DNA from: Pseudomonas sp. MN1F
GTDB taxonomy: Bacteria; Pseudomonadota; Gammaproteobacteria; Pseudomonadales; Pseudomonadaceae
Reading direction: 5' to 3'
Assembly: GCF_009391885.1 (NCBI RefSeq)
Contig: NZ_VZII01000037.1
Span: 247,733-311,732, forward strand
DNA length: 64,000 nt
The notes under the pieces were generated by a model, which was not told where the DNA came from, searched no databases, and worked only from the letters and a program-made list of their open reading frames with translations. Shown here one piece after another: positions 1 through 8,465 of this stretch (its first letter is position 1; each line of letters begins with the position of its first letter). Both the position numbers and the translations under genes were made by a program.

Positions 1-1012
1 AGCGTTGGGCGAAGGCCTGGGCGCTGAGCCCAGTGGCACGGATATCGAGCATGACGAACATGCCGCCCGCCGGTCGATGGGCGAGCACCCCCGGGCAGTC
101 CGCCAGGGCTGCACAGACCCGATCGCGCCGTTGCCGATAGGCTTCGCGCATTTCGTGCACCGCTGGCAGGTCCTGCTCCAGCGCCGCACAGACACCGGCC
201 ATGACAAACTCTGGCAGGCCGAACAGCATCACCATGGCCAAGGTGGCGAGGTGTGCAATCAACGGTTGCGGGGCCACCACCCAACCCACCCGCCAACCGC
301 TCATGGCGTGGGACTTGGACACGCTGTCGATCAGCACGCAGCGCTCGGCCATGCCCGGCAGGCTGAGCGGGTCTGCCGGTTCGCCGTCGAACAGCAAGCC
401 GCTATACACCTGATCGCATACCAGCCACAGGTCATGCTCCCGGCACAGCTGCGCCAATAGCGCCATATCCTGCGCCGAGATGGCAGCGCCCGTCGGGTTG
501 TGCGGGGTGTTGAGCAGCAGGCCACGGGTACGCGGGGTAATCGCCCGGGCCACCGCCATCGGGTCAAGGCGAAAACCCTGCTCAGGGCTGACAGGCACCT
601 GGACGGGCTGCGCCCCGCAAGCGCCAAGCACACCCTGATAGGTCACGTACATCGGCTCGGCGACGATCACCTCGTCACCGCTTTCGAACAAGCATTGGCA
701 AACCGCATACAACGCACACTGGGCGCCGGCAAGCACCATCACCTGGTCAGCCGAAACCTGCGCGCCACTGCGCCGGGCAATCGCCTGGCGCAGCGCGAGG
801 CTGCCGTGCACGTCGCTGTAATGGGTTTCGCCGCGCTGCAGGCTGGCTATCGCAGCGTCGACCACCGGCGCGGGCGTGTCGAAGTCCGGGTCCCCCACCG
901 ACAACAGGAAAATCTCGCGCCCCTTGCGGCGCAATGCCTGGGCCTGGTAGTGAATGTCCCACGCCGCAACGGCTTGGCCGGCGATGCGTTGGGTGAGCGT
1001 GGAATAGCGCAT
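1..1012 (-). CDS. aruH: Arginine:pyruvate transaminase-like aminotransferase (5' part, cut by window edge)
   Basis: This is a fold-type I PLP aminotransferase. It begins MRYSTLTQRIAGQ and continues with AWDIHYQAQ, LLSVGDPDFDTPAP, LAGAQCALYAVCQ, LLNTPHNPTGA and the PLP-lysine segment DSVSKSHAMSGWR. These blocks closely follow Pseudomonas AruH, which transfers the alpha-amino group of L-arginine to pyruvate in the arginine transaminase pathway. About 337 residues are present; the C-terminus lies beyond position 1. The start at 1012 is the only sensible ATG in frame. In the aru system a 2-ketoarginine decarboxylase gene normally lies nearby; downstream sequence is outside the window, so this cannot be checked. 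A general aspartate or aromatic aminotransferase is the alternative. Confidence 0.8.
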   Translation of the reverse strand, partial: MRYSTLTQRIAGQAVAAWDIHYQAQALRRKGREIFLLSVGDPDFDTPAPVVDAAIASLQRGETHYSDVHGSLALRQAIARRSGAQVSADQVMVLAGAQCALYAVCQCLFESGDEVIVAEPMYVTYQGVLGACGAQPVQVPVSPEQGFRLDPMAVARAITPRTRGLLLNTPHNPTGAAISAQDMALLAQLCREHDLWLVCDQVYSGLLFDGEPADPLSLPGMAERCVLIDSVSKSHAMSGWRVGWVVAPQPLIAHLATLAMVMLFGLPEFVMAGVCAALEQDLPAVHEMREAYRQRRDRVCAALADCPGVLAHRPAGGMFVMLDIRATGLSAQAFAQR

Positions 1013-1307
1013 GACTGTCTCCCTGTCTGCCCAGCTCGCACCGCTCGTCCGAAAACGTTGTGCGCCGAATGTGGATAAAAATAGCAGAGCAAGCCGGCAA
1101 CCCTGCTGGCATCATGCGGTGAAAACGTTTGCGTAGCCATTTGCCGCCAGACGGTTTGCATGAATGCGGTGTGACCGCTGTCATGCATTCATACATTTGT
1201 CTTGTGTTGCGCCGAACATGGGCTGTGGCAGGTGCTATGGTTAGGTTCCCGGCGGCCGAGCGAACGGCTGCCGATCACCGCGTCCAGGCAAGGACAAGGA
1301 GGCTGGC

Positions 1308-1568
1308 TTGAACAAGATGACGTTCCCCAACGCCTGCCAGGTGATGCGCTGGCACTTCCATCCGCTGGGCTTCGAAGCCAGCATGGATGCACCGCGCAGC
1401 ATGGTTGCACGGCTGTTTGACCGGGCCACGGGCGAGACCCTACTGGCCATCGCCGGCATCCCTTGCACGGCGATCATGGCCGCTGCGGATGTCGAACGCA
1501 TCATCGAGGCCATAGAGGTCGAGATGGAAGCCTTTGCACCGGCCTTCGCCCTGCTTGACGCGGGCTAG
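1308..1568 (+). CDS. DUF1652 family small protein
   Basis: An 86-residue cytoplasmic protein. The pattern FHPLGFEASMDAPRSMVARLFD, LLAIAGIP and a C-terminal IEAIEVEMEAF matches the DUF1652 family, which is common in Pseudomonas and has no known function. The start is a TTG at 1308, chosen because a perfect AAGGAGG at 1296-1302 sits five bases upstream; the next ATG, at 1317, is too far in for that site. It stands alone on the plus strand, converging on the c-di-GMP gene and overlapping its stop region by four bases. No signal peptide or membrane segment is seen. Confidence 0.75.
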   Translation: MNKMTFPNACQVMRWHFHPLGFEASMDAPRSMVARLFDRATGETLLAIAGIPCTAIMAAADVERIIEAIEVEMEAFAPAFALLDAG

Positions 1569-3652
1569 ACAGCCACTTCGCTTTCCTCGCGCAACGTCTG
1601 CAACCTGCCCATGAACTGCTCGGCCGGCACCGGCTGGCCCAGCAGATAACCCTGCAGCGAATCACAGCCCAGGCGGGTCAGGAAGTCCTGCTGACGGTCG
1701 GTTTCCACCCCTTCGGCGACGATGCGCAGGCCCAGCGACTGGCCCAGGGCGACGATCGCCGAAACAATCGCAGCGTCGTCGCTGTCCTGCTCCAGGTCAC
1801 GCACAAAACCACGGTCGATCTTCAGCTCGTTGGCCGGCAGGCGCTTGAGGTACATCAGGCTCGAATAACCGGTGCCGAAGTCGTCGATGGACAGGTCCAC
1901 ACCCATGTCGGAAAGCCGCTGCAGCACTGTCAGGCTGGCATCGGCGTCGTGCATGGCAGTGGTTTCGGTGATCTCCAGGGTCAGCCGGTTGGCCGGCAGG
2001 CCGTTCTCCTGCAGGGCGCGGGCGACACTGTCAACCAGGCCGGCATGGCAGAACTGGATGGCCGACAGGTTGACTGCCATGCGCCAATCGCTATGCCCTT
2101 GCTCAAGCCACTGGCGCATCTGCCGGCAGGCTTCATCCAGCACCCACTCGCCGATCGGGATGATCAGGCCGGTCTTCTCCGCCAGGCCGATGAAGCGGTC
2201 CGGCAACATCAGCCCGTGCTGTGGGTGTTCCCAGCGCAACAAGGCCTCGGCACCGATCGGCGTGCAGGCCTGGGCGTCGAACTTGGGCTGGTAGTGCAGG
2301 CGGAACTGACCCTGTTCAAGGGCCGTGCGCAGGTCCTGCAACAGCTGCAACTGTTGCCGGGCGTTGCTGTTCATCGAGGCGTCGAAGAAGCTGTAGCCGT
2401 TCTTGCCGGCGCTCTTGGCGTGGTACATCGCAGCGTCGGCATTGCGCAGCAGTTCCAGCTGGTCCTGGCCGTTGCCGGGGTACAGCACGATCCCCAGGCT
2501 GGCGGTCAGTTGCAGGTCATGCTCGGCAACGCGGAACGCGCGCGACACCAGGTTAACCTGCTTGGCCGCCACGTCCATGGCGTCTTCCGGCTCTTGCAGC
2601 TCCACCAGCAACACGAACTCGTCACCGCCGATTCGCGCCAGGGTGTCCTGGCTGTGCAGATGGCCTCGCAGGCGCGCCGCCACGGCCTTGAGCAGCAGGT
2701 CGCCGACATGGTGGCCAAAGGCGTCGTTGACCGGTTTGAAACCATCCAGGTCGATGAACATCAGCGCAAAGCAGCCGCCCTGCTCCGCCACCTTGCCGAT
2801 GGCTTGCTCGATGCGGTCGGACAACAGCGTGCGGTTGGGCAACCCGGTCAAGGTGTCGTGCAACGCCAGCTGGGTCAGTTCCTGGTTGGCCAGGGTCAGC
2901 GAGTGAGCCAGCGCTGCCGTGCGGGCTTCAAGGCGCGCATCCAGCACCGAGGTGAGCAACGCCACGGCCAGCACTGCCAGTGTGGTGATCAGTACCAGGT
3001 AGACCAGGCCATCGCCTTGCAGGCCGTCGGTCAACGCGCCACAAAAGCTGCCCTCGGGGAAGTTCGCCGCAGCCATGCCGGTGTAGTGCATGCCGACAAT
3101 GGCAACGCCCATCACCATTGCTGCCAGGCCACGGACCTGGCGCACGTACGGGGTGTGCTGACGCAGGCGGAAGGCAATCCACAGCGCGGCCGCCGAAGCG
3201 CCTACCGCTATGGCCAGCGAGGCGCCGAACAAGGTCGGGTCATAGTCGATACCGGGCAGCATGCGCAACGCGGCCATGCCGGTGTAGTGCATGCAGGCGA
3301 TGCCAGTGCCCATGATCAGGGCGCCGAACGCCAACTGCAGGCGCGGCAGGCTTGGCTGGCTTACCAGCCACAGGGCAAAACCGGAAGACAGTACCGCGAT
3401 CAGCAGCGAGAACGCGGTCAGGGCGATGTCATAGCCCAGGGCGATGGGCAGGCTGAAGGCGAGCATGCCGATGAAGTGCATCGACCAGACGCCGATGCCC
3501 ATGGCCAACGCCCCCCCGCCCATCCACAGATGCACGGCACGGCCCTTGGCCGTGGCGATACGGCCAGTCAGGTCGAGGGCAGTGTAGGAAGCAAGGATGG
3601 CTACGCAGAGTGAGATCAGCACCAGCGCAGAAGAGTAACTACCGGTCAGCAT
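1565..3652 (-). CDS. MHYT-GGDEF-EAL cyclic-di-GMP protein (MucR-like)
   Basis: A 695-residue membrane protein with an integral MHYT sensor (residues about 1-240, seven hydrophobic segments, with MHFIGM at 59 and MHYTGM at 121 and 189), then GGDEF (about 262-420, intact RIGGDEF) and EAL (about 435-685). The EAL domain keeps EALLRW, the catalytic NLSAIQF, EITET, DDFGTGYSS, LKIDRGF and AEGVET elements, so phosphodiesterase activity is likely. The expected inhibitory RxxD reads HSQD (333-336), so product inhibition of a cyclase is unlikely. The architecture matches P. aeruginosa MucR, which links c-di-GMP to alginate and nitrate-related biofilm control. It is monocistronic, with a 221-base gap upstream. 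Confidence 0.92.
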   Translation of the reverse strand: MLTGSYSSALVLISLCVAILASYTALDLTGRIATAKGRAVHLWMGGGALAMGIGVWSMHFIGMLAFSLPIALGYDIALTAFSLLIAVLSSGFALWLVSQPSLPRLQLAFGALIMGTGIACMHYTGMAALRMLPGIDYDPTLFGASLAIAVGASAAALWIAFRLRQHTPYVRQVRGLAAMVMGVAIVGMHYTGMAAANFPEGSFCGALTDGLQGDGLVYLVLITTLAVLAVALLTSVLDARLEARTAALAHSLTLANQELTQLALHDTLTGLPNRTLLSDRIEQAIGKVAEQGGCFALMFIDLDGFKPVNDAFGHHVGDLLLKAVAARLRGHLHSQDTLARIGGDEFVLLVELQEPEDAMDVAAKQVNLVSRAFRVAEHDLQLTASLGIVLYPGNGQDQLELLRNADAAMYHAKSAGKNGYSFFDASMNSNARQQLQLLQDLRTALEQGQFRLHYQPKFDAQACTPIGAEALLRWEHPQHGLMLPDRFIGLAEKTGLIIPIGEWVLDEACRQMRQWLEQGHSDWRMAVNLSAIQFCHAGLVDSVARALQENGLPANRLTLEITETTAMHDADASLTVLQRLSDMGVDLSIDDFGTGYSSLMYLKRLPANELKIDRGFVRDLEQDSDDAAIVSAIVALGQSLGLRIVAEGVETDRQQDFLTRLGCDSLQGYLLGQPVPAEQFMGRLQTLREESEVAV

Positions 3653-3873
3653 TGGAAAAATCCAGCTCGGGACAGGGGGGCCCGAAAAAACTGACGATTG
3701 TACTCAAGCTTTGGCGAAACGCACGGGGTTTGTGCGAACGGGAATGGATCCAACGAGCAAGAAAACCCGCTGACTCCTCTGACCTAGAGCCATCACAAAG
3801 CCAAATGAAGGCAAATTGCCATTTGTCGGGGCGGTTGCCACAGGGATCGTGCCACCTTTTAGCCCAGGAGCGC
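3653..3873. other. Intergenic region with imperfect hairpin (opmB / MHYT gene)
   Basis: This stretch holds the promoter side of the MHYT gene and the 3' side of opmB. At 3802-3825 an imperfect inverted repeat is visible: CAAAT and GGCAA on the left pair with TTGCC and ATTTG on the right, with a short bulge. No T-run follows, so it is a weak terminator at best and could equally be an operator. No gene is seen. Confidence 0.35.
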
Positions 3874-5361
3874 TTATTCCTGCTGGGCAAACGCCTGCTC
3901 GGCATCCCAGCCGCCGCCAAGGGCGGCAATCAGCTGCACGCTGGCCACCAGGCGCCCTTCCAGCAGGGTCAGTGCACTGCGCTCATTACTCAGCGCGGTG
4001 GTCTGCACGTTGACCACATCGAGGTAGCCAATAAGGCCAGCGCGGTACTGGTTCTCGGTCAGGCGCAACGATTCGCGGGCCGCTTCCAGCGCTTCCTGAC
4101 GCACCACGGCTTCGTCGGCATACACCTTCAATTGCACCAGGAAGTTCTCCACCTCCTTGAAGCCGTCGAGTACGGTCTGGCGGTACTGCGCCACGGTCTG
4201 GTCATACACCGCACGCGTGCGGTCAACCTCGGCGCTGCGCTTGCCGGCGTCGAACAAGGTCATCGCCAGTTGCGGCCCCACCGACCAGTAGCGGTTAGGC
4301 AGCTCGATCCAGTTGCTGAAGCTGCTGCTGGAATACCCGCCGCTCATGCTCAGGCTCAAGTCCGGGAAGTAGGCGGCGCGGGCCACGCCGATATTGGCGT
4401 TGGCGGCCATCACGTTGCGCTCGGCCGAGGCAATGTCGGGGCGGCGTTCGAGCAGTTGCGACGGCAGCGTCACAGGGATCTGCGGCAATGCCGGAATGCT
4501 TTTGCTGTCAGCCAGGGAGAATTGCGCCGGGGCCTTGCCCAGCAGCACGGCAATGGCGTTCTCGAACTGCGCACGCTGCCAGATCAGGTCGATCAAATCA
4601 GCCTGGGTGGACTTCAGCTGGGTGCGCGCCTGGGCCACCGCATCCGGGCCGGCGACGCCAGCGCGGTACTGGTTTTCGTTCATCCGCAGCGACCGCTCGT
4701 AGGTCGCGACGGTCGCCTCCAGCAGGCGCTTCTGTTCGTCGATCACCCGCAGCTGCAGGTAGTTTTGCACAAGCTCCGACTGCTGGCTGAGGCGAATCGC
4801 GGCCAGGTCAGCGAAGCTGGCTTCGGCGCTGGCCTCGTTGGCGTTCAGGGTCTCGCGCAGCTTGCCCCACAGGTCGACTTCCCAGCTGACGCCCAGCTGC
4901 GCGTTGTAGGTGTTGCGGATACCGCTGCTGTTATTGGACAGGCTTGAACTGGAGCTGCCGGTGCCTTGTGCCGAACGGTTCTTGCTGGCACTCAAATCCA
5001 GGCTGGGGAACAGCGACGCCCGGCTGCTGCGCACCAAGGCCTGGGCCTGACGGTACTGGGCTTCCGATTGCGCGACGGTCTGGTTGCTGCGGTTGAGCTC
5101 CTCGACCAGCGCATTCAACCCGGCGTCGCCGTAGATCTCCCACCAGGCGCCACGGGCGATGGCATCGGACGGGTTGGCCTGGGTCCAGCCTTCGGCCTGT
5201 TTGTACTGCGCCGGGGTGCTCAGCTCCGGGCGGTGGTAGTCCGGGCTCAGGGTACAGGCACTGAGCATGGCCACGCACAGCCCGGCGCCGGCCAGGCGTG
5301 AGCCCCGCCCACGGGTCAGCAGCTGCAAGGCACGGTGAAGTCGGGTGTGGGCGAAGTTCAT
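3874..5361 (-). CDS. opmB: RND efflux outer-membrane factor lipoprotein (OpmB / NodT family)
   Basis: A 495-residue TolC-like outer-membrane channel. The N-terminus carries a long positively charged leader ending in the lipobox LSAC (Cys36), followed by TLSPDYHRPEL, typical of NodT-family factors. Two repeated outer-membrane-factor halves are visible, each with a RAG(V/L)xG(P/Y)xDV-like segment (NQYRAGVAGPDAV and NQYRAGLIGYLDV). It is the last gene of the mux operon. The start at 5361 is chosen because its ATG overlaps the muxC stop by four bases, as do the other junctions in this operon; the frame is open 14 codons further upstream. It is expected to form the exit duct for MuxABC. Confidence 0.92.
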   Translation of the reverse strand: MNFAHTRLHRALQLLTRGRGSRLAGAGLCVAMLSACTLSPDYHRPELSTPAQYKQAEGWTQANPSDAIARGAWWEIYGDAGLNALVEELNRSNQTVAQSEAQYRQAQALVRSSRASLFPSLDLSASKNRSAQGTGSSSSSLSNNSSGIRNTYNAQLGVSWEVDLWGKLRETLNANEASAEASFADLAAIRLSQQSELVQNYLQLRVIDEQKRLLEATVATYERSLRMNENQYRAGVAGPDAVAQARTQLKSTQADLIDLIWQRAQFENAIAVLLGKAPAQFSLADSKSIPALPQIPVTLPSQLLERRPDIASAERNVMAANANIGVARAAYFPDLSLSMSGGYSSSSFSNWIELPNRYWSVGPQLAMTLFDAGKRSAEVDRTRAVYDQTVAQYRQTVLDGFKEVENFLVQLKVYADEAVVRQEALEAARESLRLTENQYRAGLIGYLDVVNVQTTALSNERSALTLLEGRLVASVQLIAALGGGWDAEQAFAQQE

Positions 5362-8300
5362 AGCGGTGTGTCCAGGGCGGCGTCGGTGCGTACACCGCGC
5401 CAATGGTTGAATCGGTGACGCAGGCGGTCCAGGTACAGGTACACCACCGGCGTCGTGTAAAGGGTCAGCAGCTGGCTGACGACCAGGCCGCCAATGATGG
5501 TCAGGCCCAGCGGTTGGCGCATCTCCGCACCTTCGGCGCGGCTGATCAGCAGTGGCACGGCACCCAGGATGGCCGCCAGGGTGGTCATCAGGATCGGCCG
5601 CAGGCGCAGCAGGCAGGCGCGGCGGATCGACTCTTCCGGGCTCAGGCCCTGGTGGCGCTCCAGCTGCAGCGCCAGGTCGATCATCAGGATGGCGTTCTTC
5701 TTCACCACACCGATCAGCAGGAACAGGCCCAGCAACGAGATCAGGCTGAACTCGCCGCCGGTGGCATACAGCGCGAGCAAGGCACCGACGCCGGCCGAAG
5801 GCAAGGTCGACAGGATGGTCAACGGGTGGATGTAGCTTTCGTAGAGAATGCCCAGCACCAGATACACCAGCACCAGGGCACCGAGGATCATGAACGGCTG
5901 GCCTTCCTGGGTCTTGGCGAAGGCACTGGCCGTACCGCCGAGCTTGGCGATCACTTCCTCGGGCAAGCCCAGCTTGGCCACCTCACGCTCCACCGCGGCC
6001 ATGGCCTGGTCGGGGCTGTAGCCCTCGGCAACGTCGAAGGCGATGTCTTCGGAGGCGAACTGGCCTTCATGGCTGACCCGGTCATTGGCCAGGCTGTTCT
6101 CGTAGCGGGCAATGGTCGACAGCGGCACCCGCGCACCGTCGCTGGTGATGACCTGCACCTGTTCCAGCGTGCTCGGGTCCCAGGCATATTTCGGGTTGAT
6201 CTCCAATACCACCTGATACTGGTTGAGGCTGTCGTAGATGGTCGAGATCTGCCGCTGGCTGTAGGCGTTGTTCAGCACCGCAGTGACCATGTCCATGTCG
6301 ATGCCCAGGCGCTTGGCCTGGTCACGGTCGACCACCAGGGTCACCTGCTGGGTGCCGGAGCCGTCACGGGCATCGATGGCGGTCAGTTCGGGCAACGCGC
6401 GCAGCGCCGTGACCACCTTGGGGAACCACTGGCGCAGGGCCGCCAGGTCGCCGCTCTGCAGGGTATACAGGTACTGCGAGGAGGTCTGGTCACGGCCACC
6501 GCCGCCCAGCTGCAGGTCCTGGTCGGCCATCAGGAACAGCCGCCCACCCGGTACCTTGGGCATTTCCTTGCGCAGGCGCTCGATGATCTTCTGCGCATCG
6601 AGCTTGCGCTCGGCGATGGGTTTCAGGCGTACCAGCACGAAGGCGTTGTTGGTGCCACTGTTGCCGCCGATGAAGCCGGCCACGCTCTCTACTGCCGGGT
6701 CGGCGAGCAAGGCGCGGCGATAGATTTCCATCTTTGGCTGCATCACGTTGAACGACAGGCCGTCATCGCCACGGATAAAGCCTTGCAACTGGCCGGTATC
6801 TTGTTGCGGCATCAGCGTCTTGGGCACCACCACGTACAGGGCGATGTTCAGGCCGATGGTCGCCAGCAGGCTGATGAGGGTCAGGCGCTTGTGGCGCAGG
6901 GCCCAGCCGAGGCTGCGGTCGTAGGCATCGACCATGCGCTGGTGCGCTTTGTCGCTCCAGCGTTGCAGGCGCGTCGGTGCGGCGCGGTGAGGCTTGAGCC
7001 AACGGGCGCAGAGCATCGGCGTGAGGGTCAGCGACACCACCAGCGAGACGATGATCGCCGCCGCCAGGGTGATCGAGAACTCCTGGAACAGGTTGCGCAC
7101 GATGCCGCCCATGAACAGGATCGAGACGAATACCGCCACCAGCGAGACGTTCATCGACAGCAAGGTGAAGCCGACTTCCTTGGCGCCGAGGAACGCTGCA
7201 CGCATCGGCGGCTGGCCGTCCTCGATGTGCCGGGAGATGTTCTCCAGCACCACGATGGCATCGTCCACCACCAGGCCGGTGGCAAGGATCAGCGCCATCA
7301 GCGACAGGTTGTTCAACGAAAAACCGCACAGGTACATCACCGCGAAGGTGCCCACCAGCGAAACCGGCACCGCAAGGCTTGGGATCAGCGAGGCGCGCAG
7401 GCTGCCGAGGAACAGGTAGACCACCAGGATCACCAGCACCACGGCAATCAGCAGGGTGTGCTCAGCCTCCTTGAGGGTGGCCTTGATCACCGGTGAGCGG
7501 TCCATCGCCACGTTCAGCTGTACGTTGGCCGGCAGCAGTGACTGCAGGGCCGGCAGCTGCGCCTTGATCTGGTCGACGGTCTCGATGATGTTGGCGCCGG
7601 TCTGGCGGTTGACCACCAGCAGCACCGCACTCTGGTCGTTGAAAAAGCCGCTGTTGTAGCGGTTTTCGACGCTATCGGTGACGGTGGCCACGTCAGACAG
7701 GCGCAAGACGGTGCCATTCGCCTGGCGGATCACGATCGGCTCGTAGTCCTTGGCCGTTTCCAGCTGGTCGTTGGCGCGCACCTGCCAGTTGCGCTCGGCA
7801 TCCTCGACAAAGCCCATGGGCCGGCGCTGGTTGGCGTTGGACACCGCCGTGCGCACCTCGTCCAGCGACAGGCTGTACTGGTTGAGCAACTGCGGCTCGA
7901 CGGCGATGCGCACCGCTGGCAGCGAGCTGCCACCGATCTGCACTTCCCCTACCCCGCTGACCTGGGCCAGGCTCTGCGACAGGATGGTGTCGGCCAGGTC
8001 GTACAGCTGGCCCTTCTGCAGCACGCTGGAAGTCAGCGACAGCACCATGATCGGCGCCTGCGACGGGTTGATCTTCTTGTAGGTGGGCATGCTGCGCATG
8101 CCGCTGGGCAGCAGGTTGCGCGTGGCGTTGATCGCCGCCTGCACCTCGCGTGCGGCACCGTCGATGTCACGGCCCATCTCGAAGCCGATGATCACCCGGG
8201 TCGAGCCCTGGTTGGAGCTGCTGGTCAGGGTGGTGACGCCGGCGATGCTGCCCAGCTTGCGCTCCAGCGGCGTGGCCACGGTGGCGGCCATGACCTCGGG

Positions 8301-8465
8301 GCTGGCCCCTGACAGGTTGGCCTGCACGACGATCACCGGGAAGTCCATCTGCGGCAGCGGCGCCACCGGCAGCAGGCCGAAGCTGACACCGCCGAGCAAC
8401 ATGATCGCCAGGCTCAGCAGCATGGTCGCCACCGGCCGGCGGATGAAGGGGCCGGACAGGTTCAT
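5358..8465 (-). CDS. muxC: RND multidrug efflux transporter subunit MuxC
   Basis: A 1035-residue inner-membrane RND transporter, the usual length for the family. The N-terminus MNLSGPFIRRPVATMLL and the TM4 proton-relay motif GLVVDDAIVVLEN are clear, as are FLGSLRASLIPSLAVPVSLVGTF and the C-terminal GVVKKNAILMIDLAL. It is the second of two adjacent RND subunits, which places it as MuxC (E. coli MdtC). In MuxABC-OpmB and MdtABC the two different RND proteins form one heteromeric pump driven by proton motive force. Its start overlaps the muxB stop by four bases and its end overlaps opmB by four, so translation is probably coupled. Confidence 0.95.
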   Translation of the reverse strand: MNLSGPFIRRPVATMLLSLAIMLLGGVSFGLLPVAPLPQMDFPVIVVQANLSGASPEVMAATVATPLERKLGSIAGVTTLTSSSNQGSTRVIIGFEMGRDIDGAAREVQAAINATRNLLPSGMRSMPTYKKINPSQAPIMVLSLTSSVLQKGQLYDLADTILSQSLAQVSGVGEVQIGGSSLPAVRIAVEPQLLNQYSLSLDEVRTAVSNANQRRPMGFVEDAERNWQVRANDQLETAKDYEPIVIRQANGTVLRLSDVATVTDSVENRYNSGFFNDQSAVLLVVNRQTGANIIETVDQIKAQLPALQSLLPANVQLNVAMDRSPVIKATLKEAEHTLLIAVVLVILVVYLFLGSLRASLIPSLAVPVSLVGTFAVMYLCGFSLNNLSLMALILATGLVVDDAIVVLENISRHIEDGQPPMRAAFLGAKEVGFTLLSMNVSLVAVFVSILFMGGIVRNLFQEFSITLAAAIIVSLVVSLTLTPMLCARWLKPHRAAPTRLQRWSDKAHQRMVDAYDRSLGWALRHKRLTLISLLATIGLNIALYVVVPKTLMPQQDTGQLQGFIRGDDGLSFNVMQPKMEIYRRALLADPAVESVAGFIGGNSGTNNAFVLVRLKPIAERKLDAQKIIERLRKEMPKVPGGRLFLMADQDLQLGGGGRDQTSSQYLYTLQSGDLAALRQWFPKVVTALRALPELTAIDARDGSGTQQVTLVVDRDQAKRLGIDMDMVTAVLNNAYSQRQISTIYDSLNQYQVVLEINPKYAWDPSTLEQVQVITSDGARVPLSTIARYENSLANDRVSHEGQFASEDIAFDVAEGYSPDQAMAAVEREVAKLGLPEEVIAKLGGTASAFAKTQEGQPFMILGALVLVYLVLGILYESYIHPLTILSTLPSAGVGALLALYATGGEFSLISLLGLFLLIGVVKKNAILMIDLALQLERHQGLSPEESIRRACLLRLRPILMTTLAAILGAVPLLISRAEGAEMRQPLGLTIIGGLVVSQLLTLYTTPVVYLYLDRLRHRFNHWRGVRTDAALDTPL

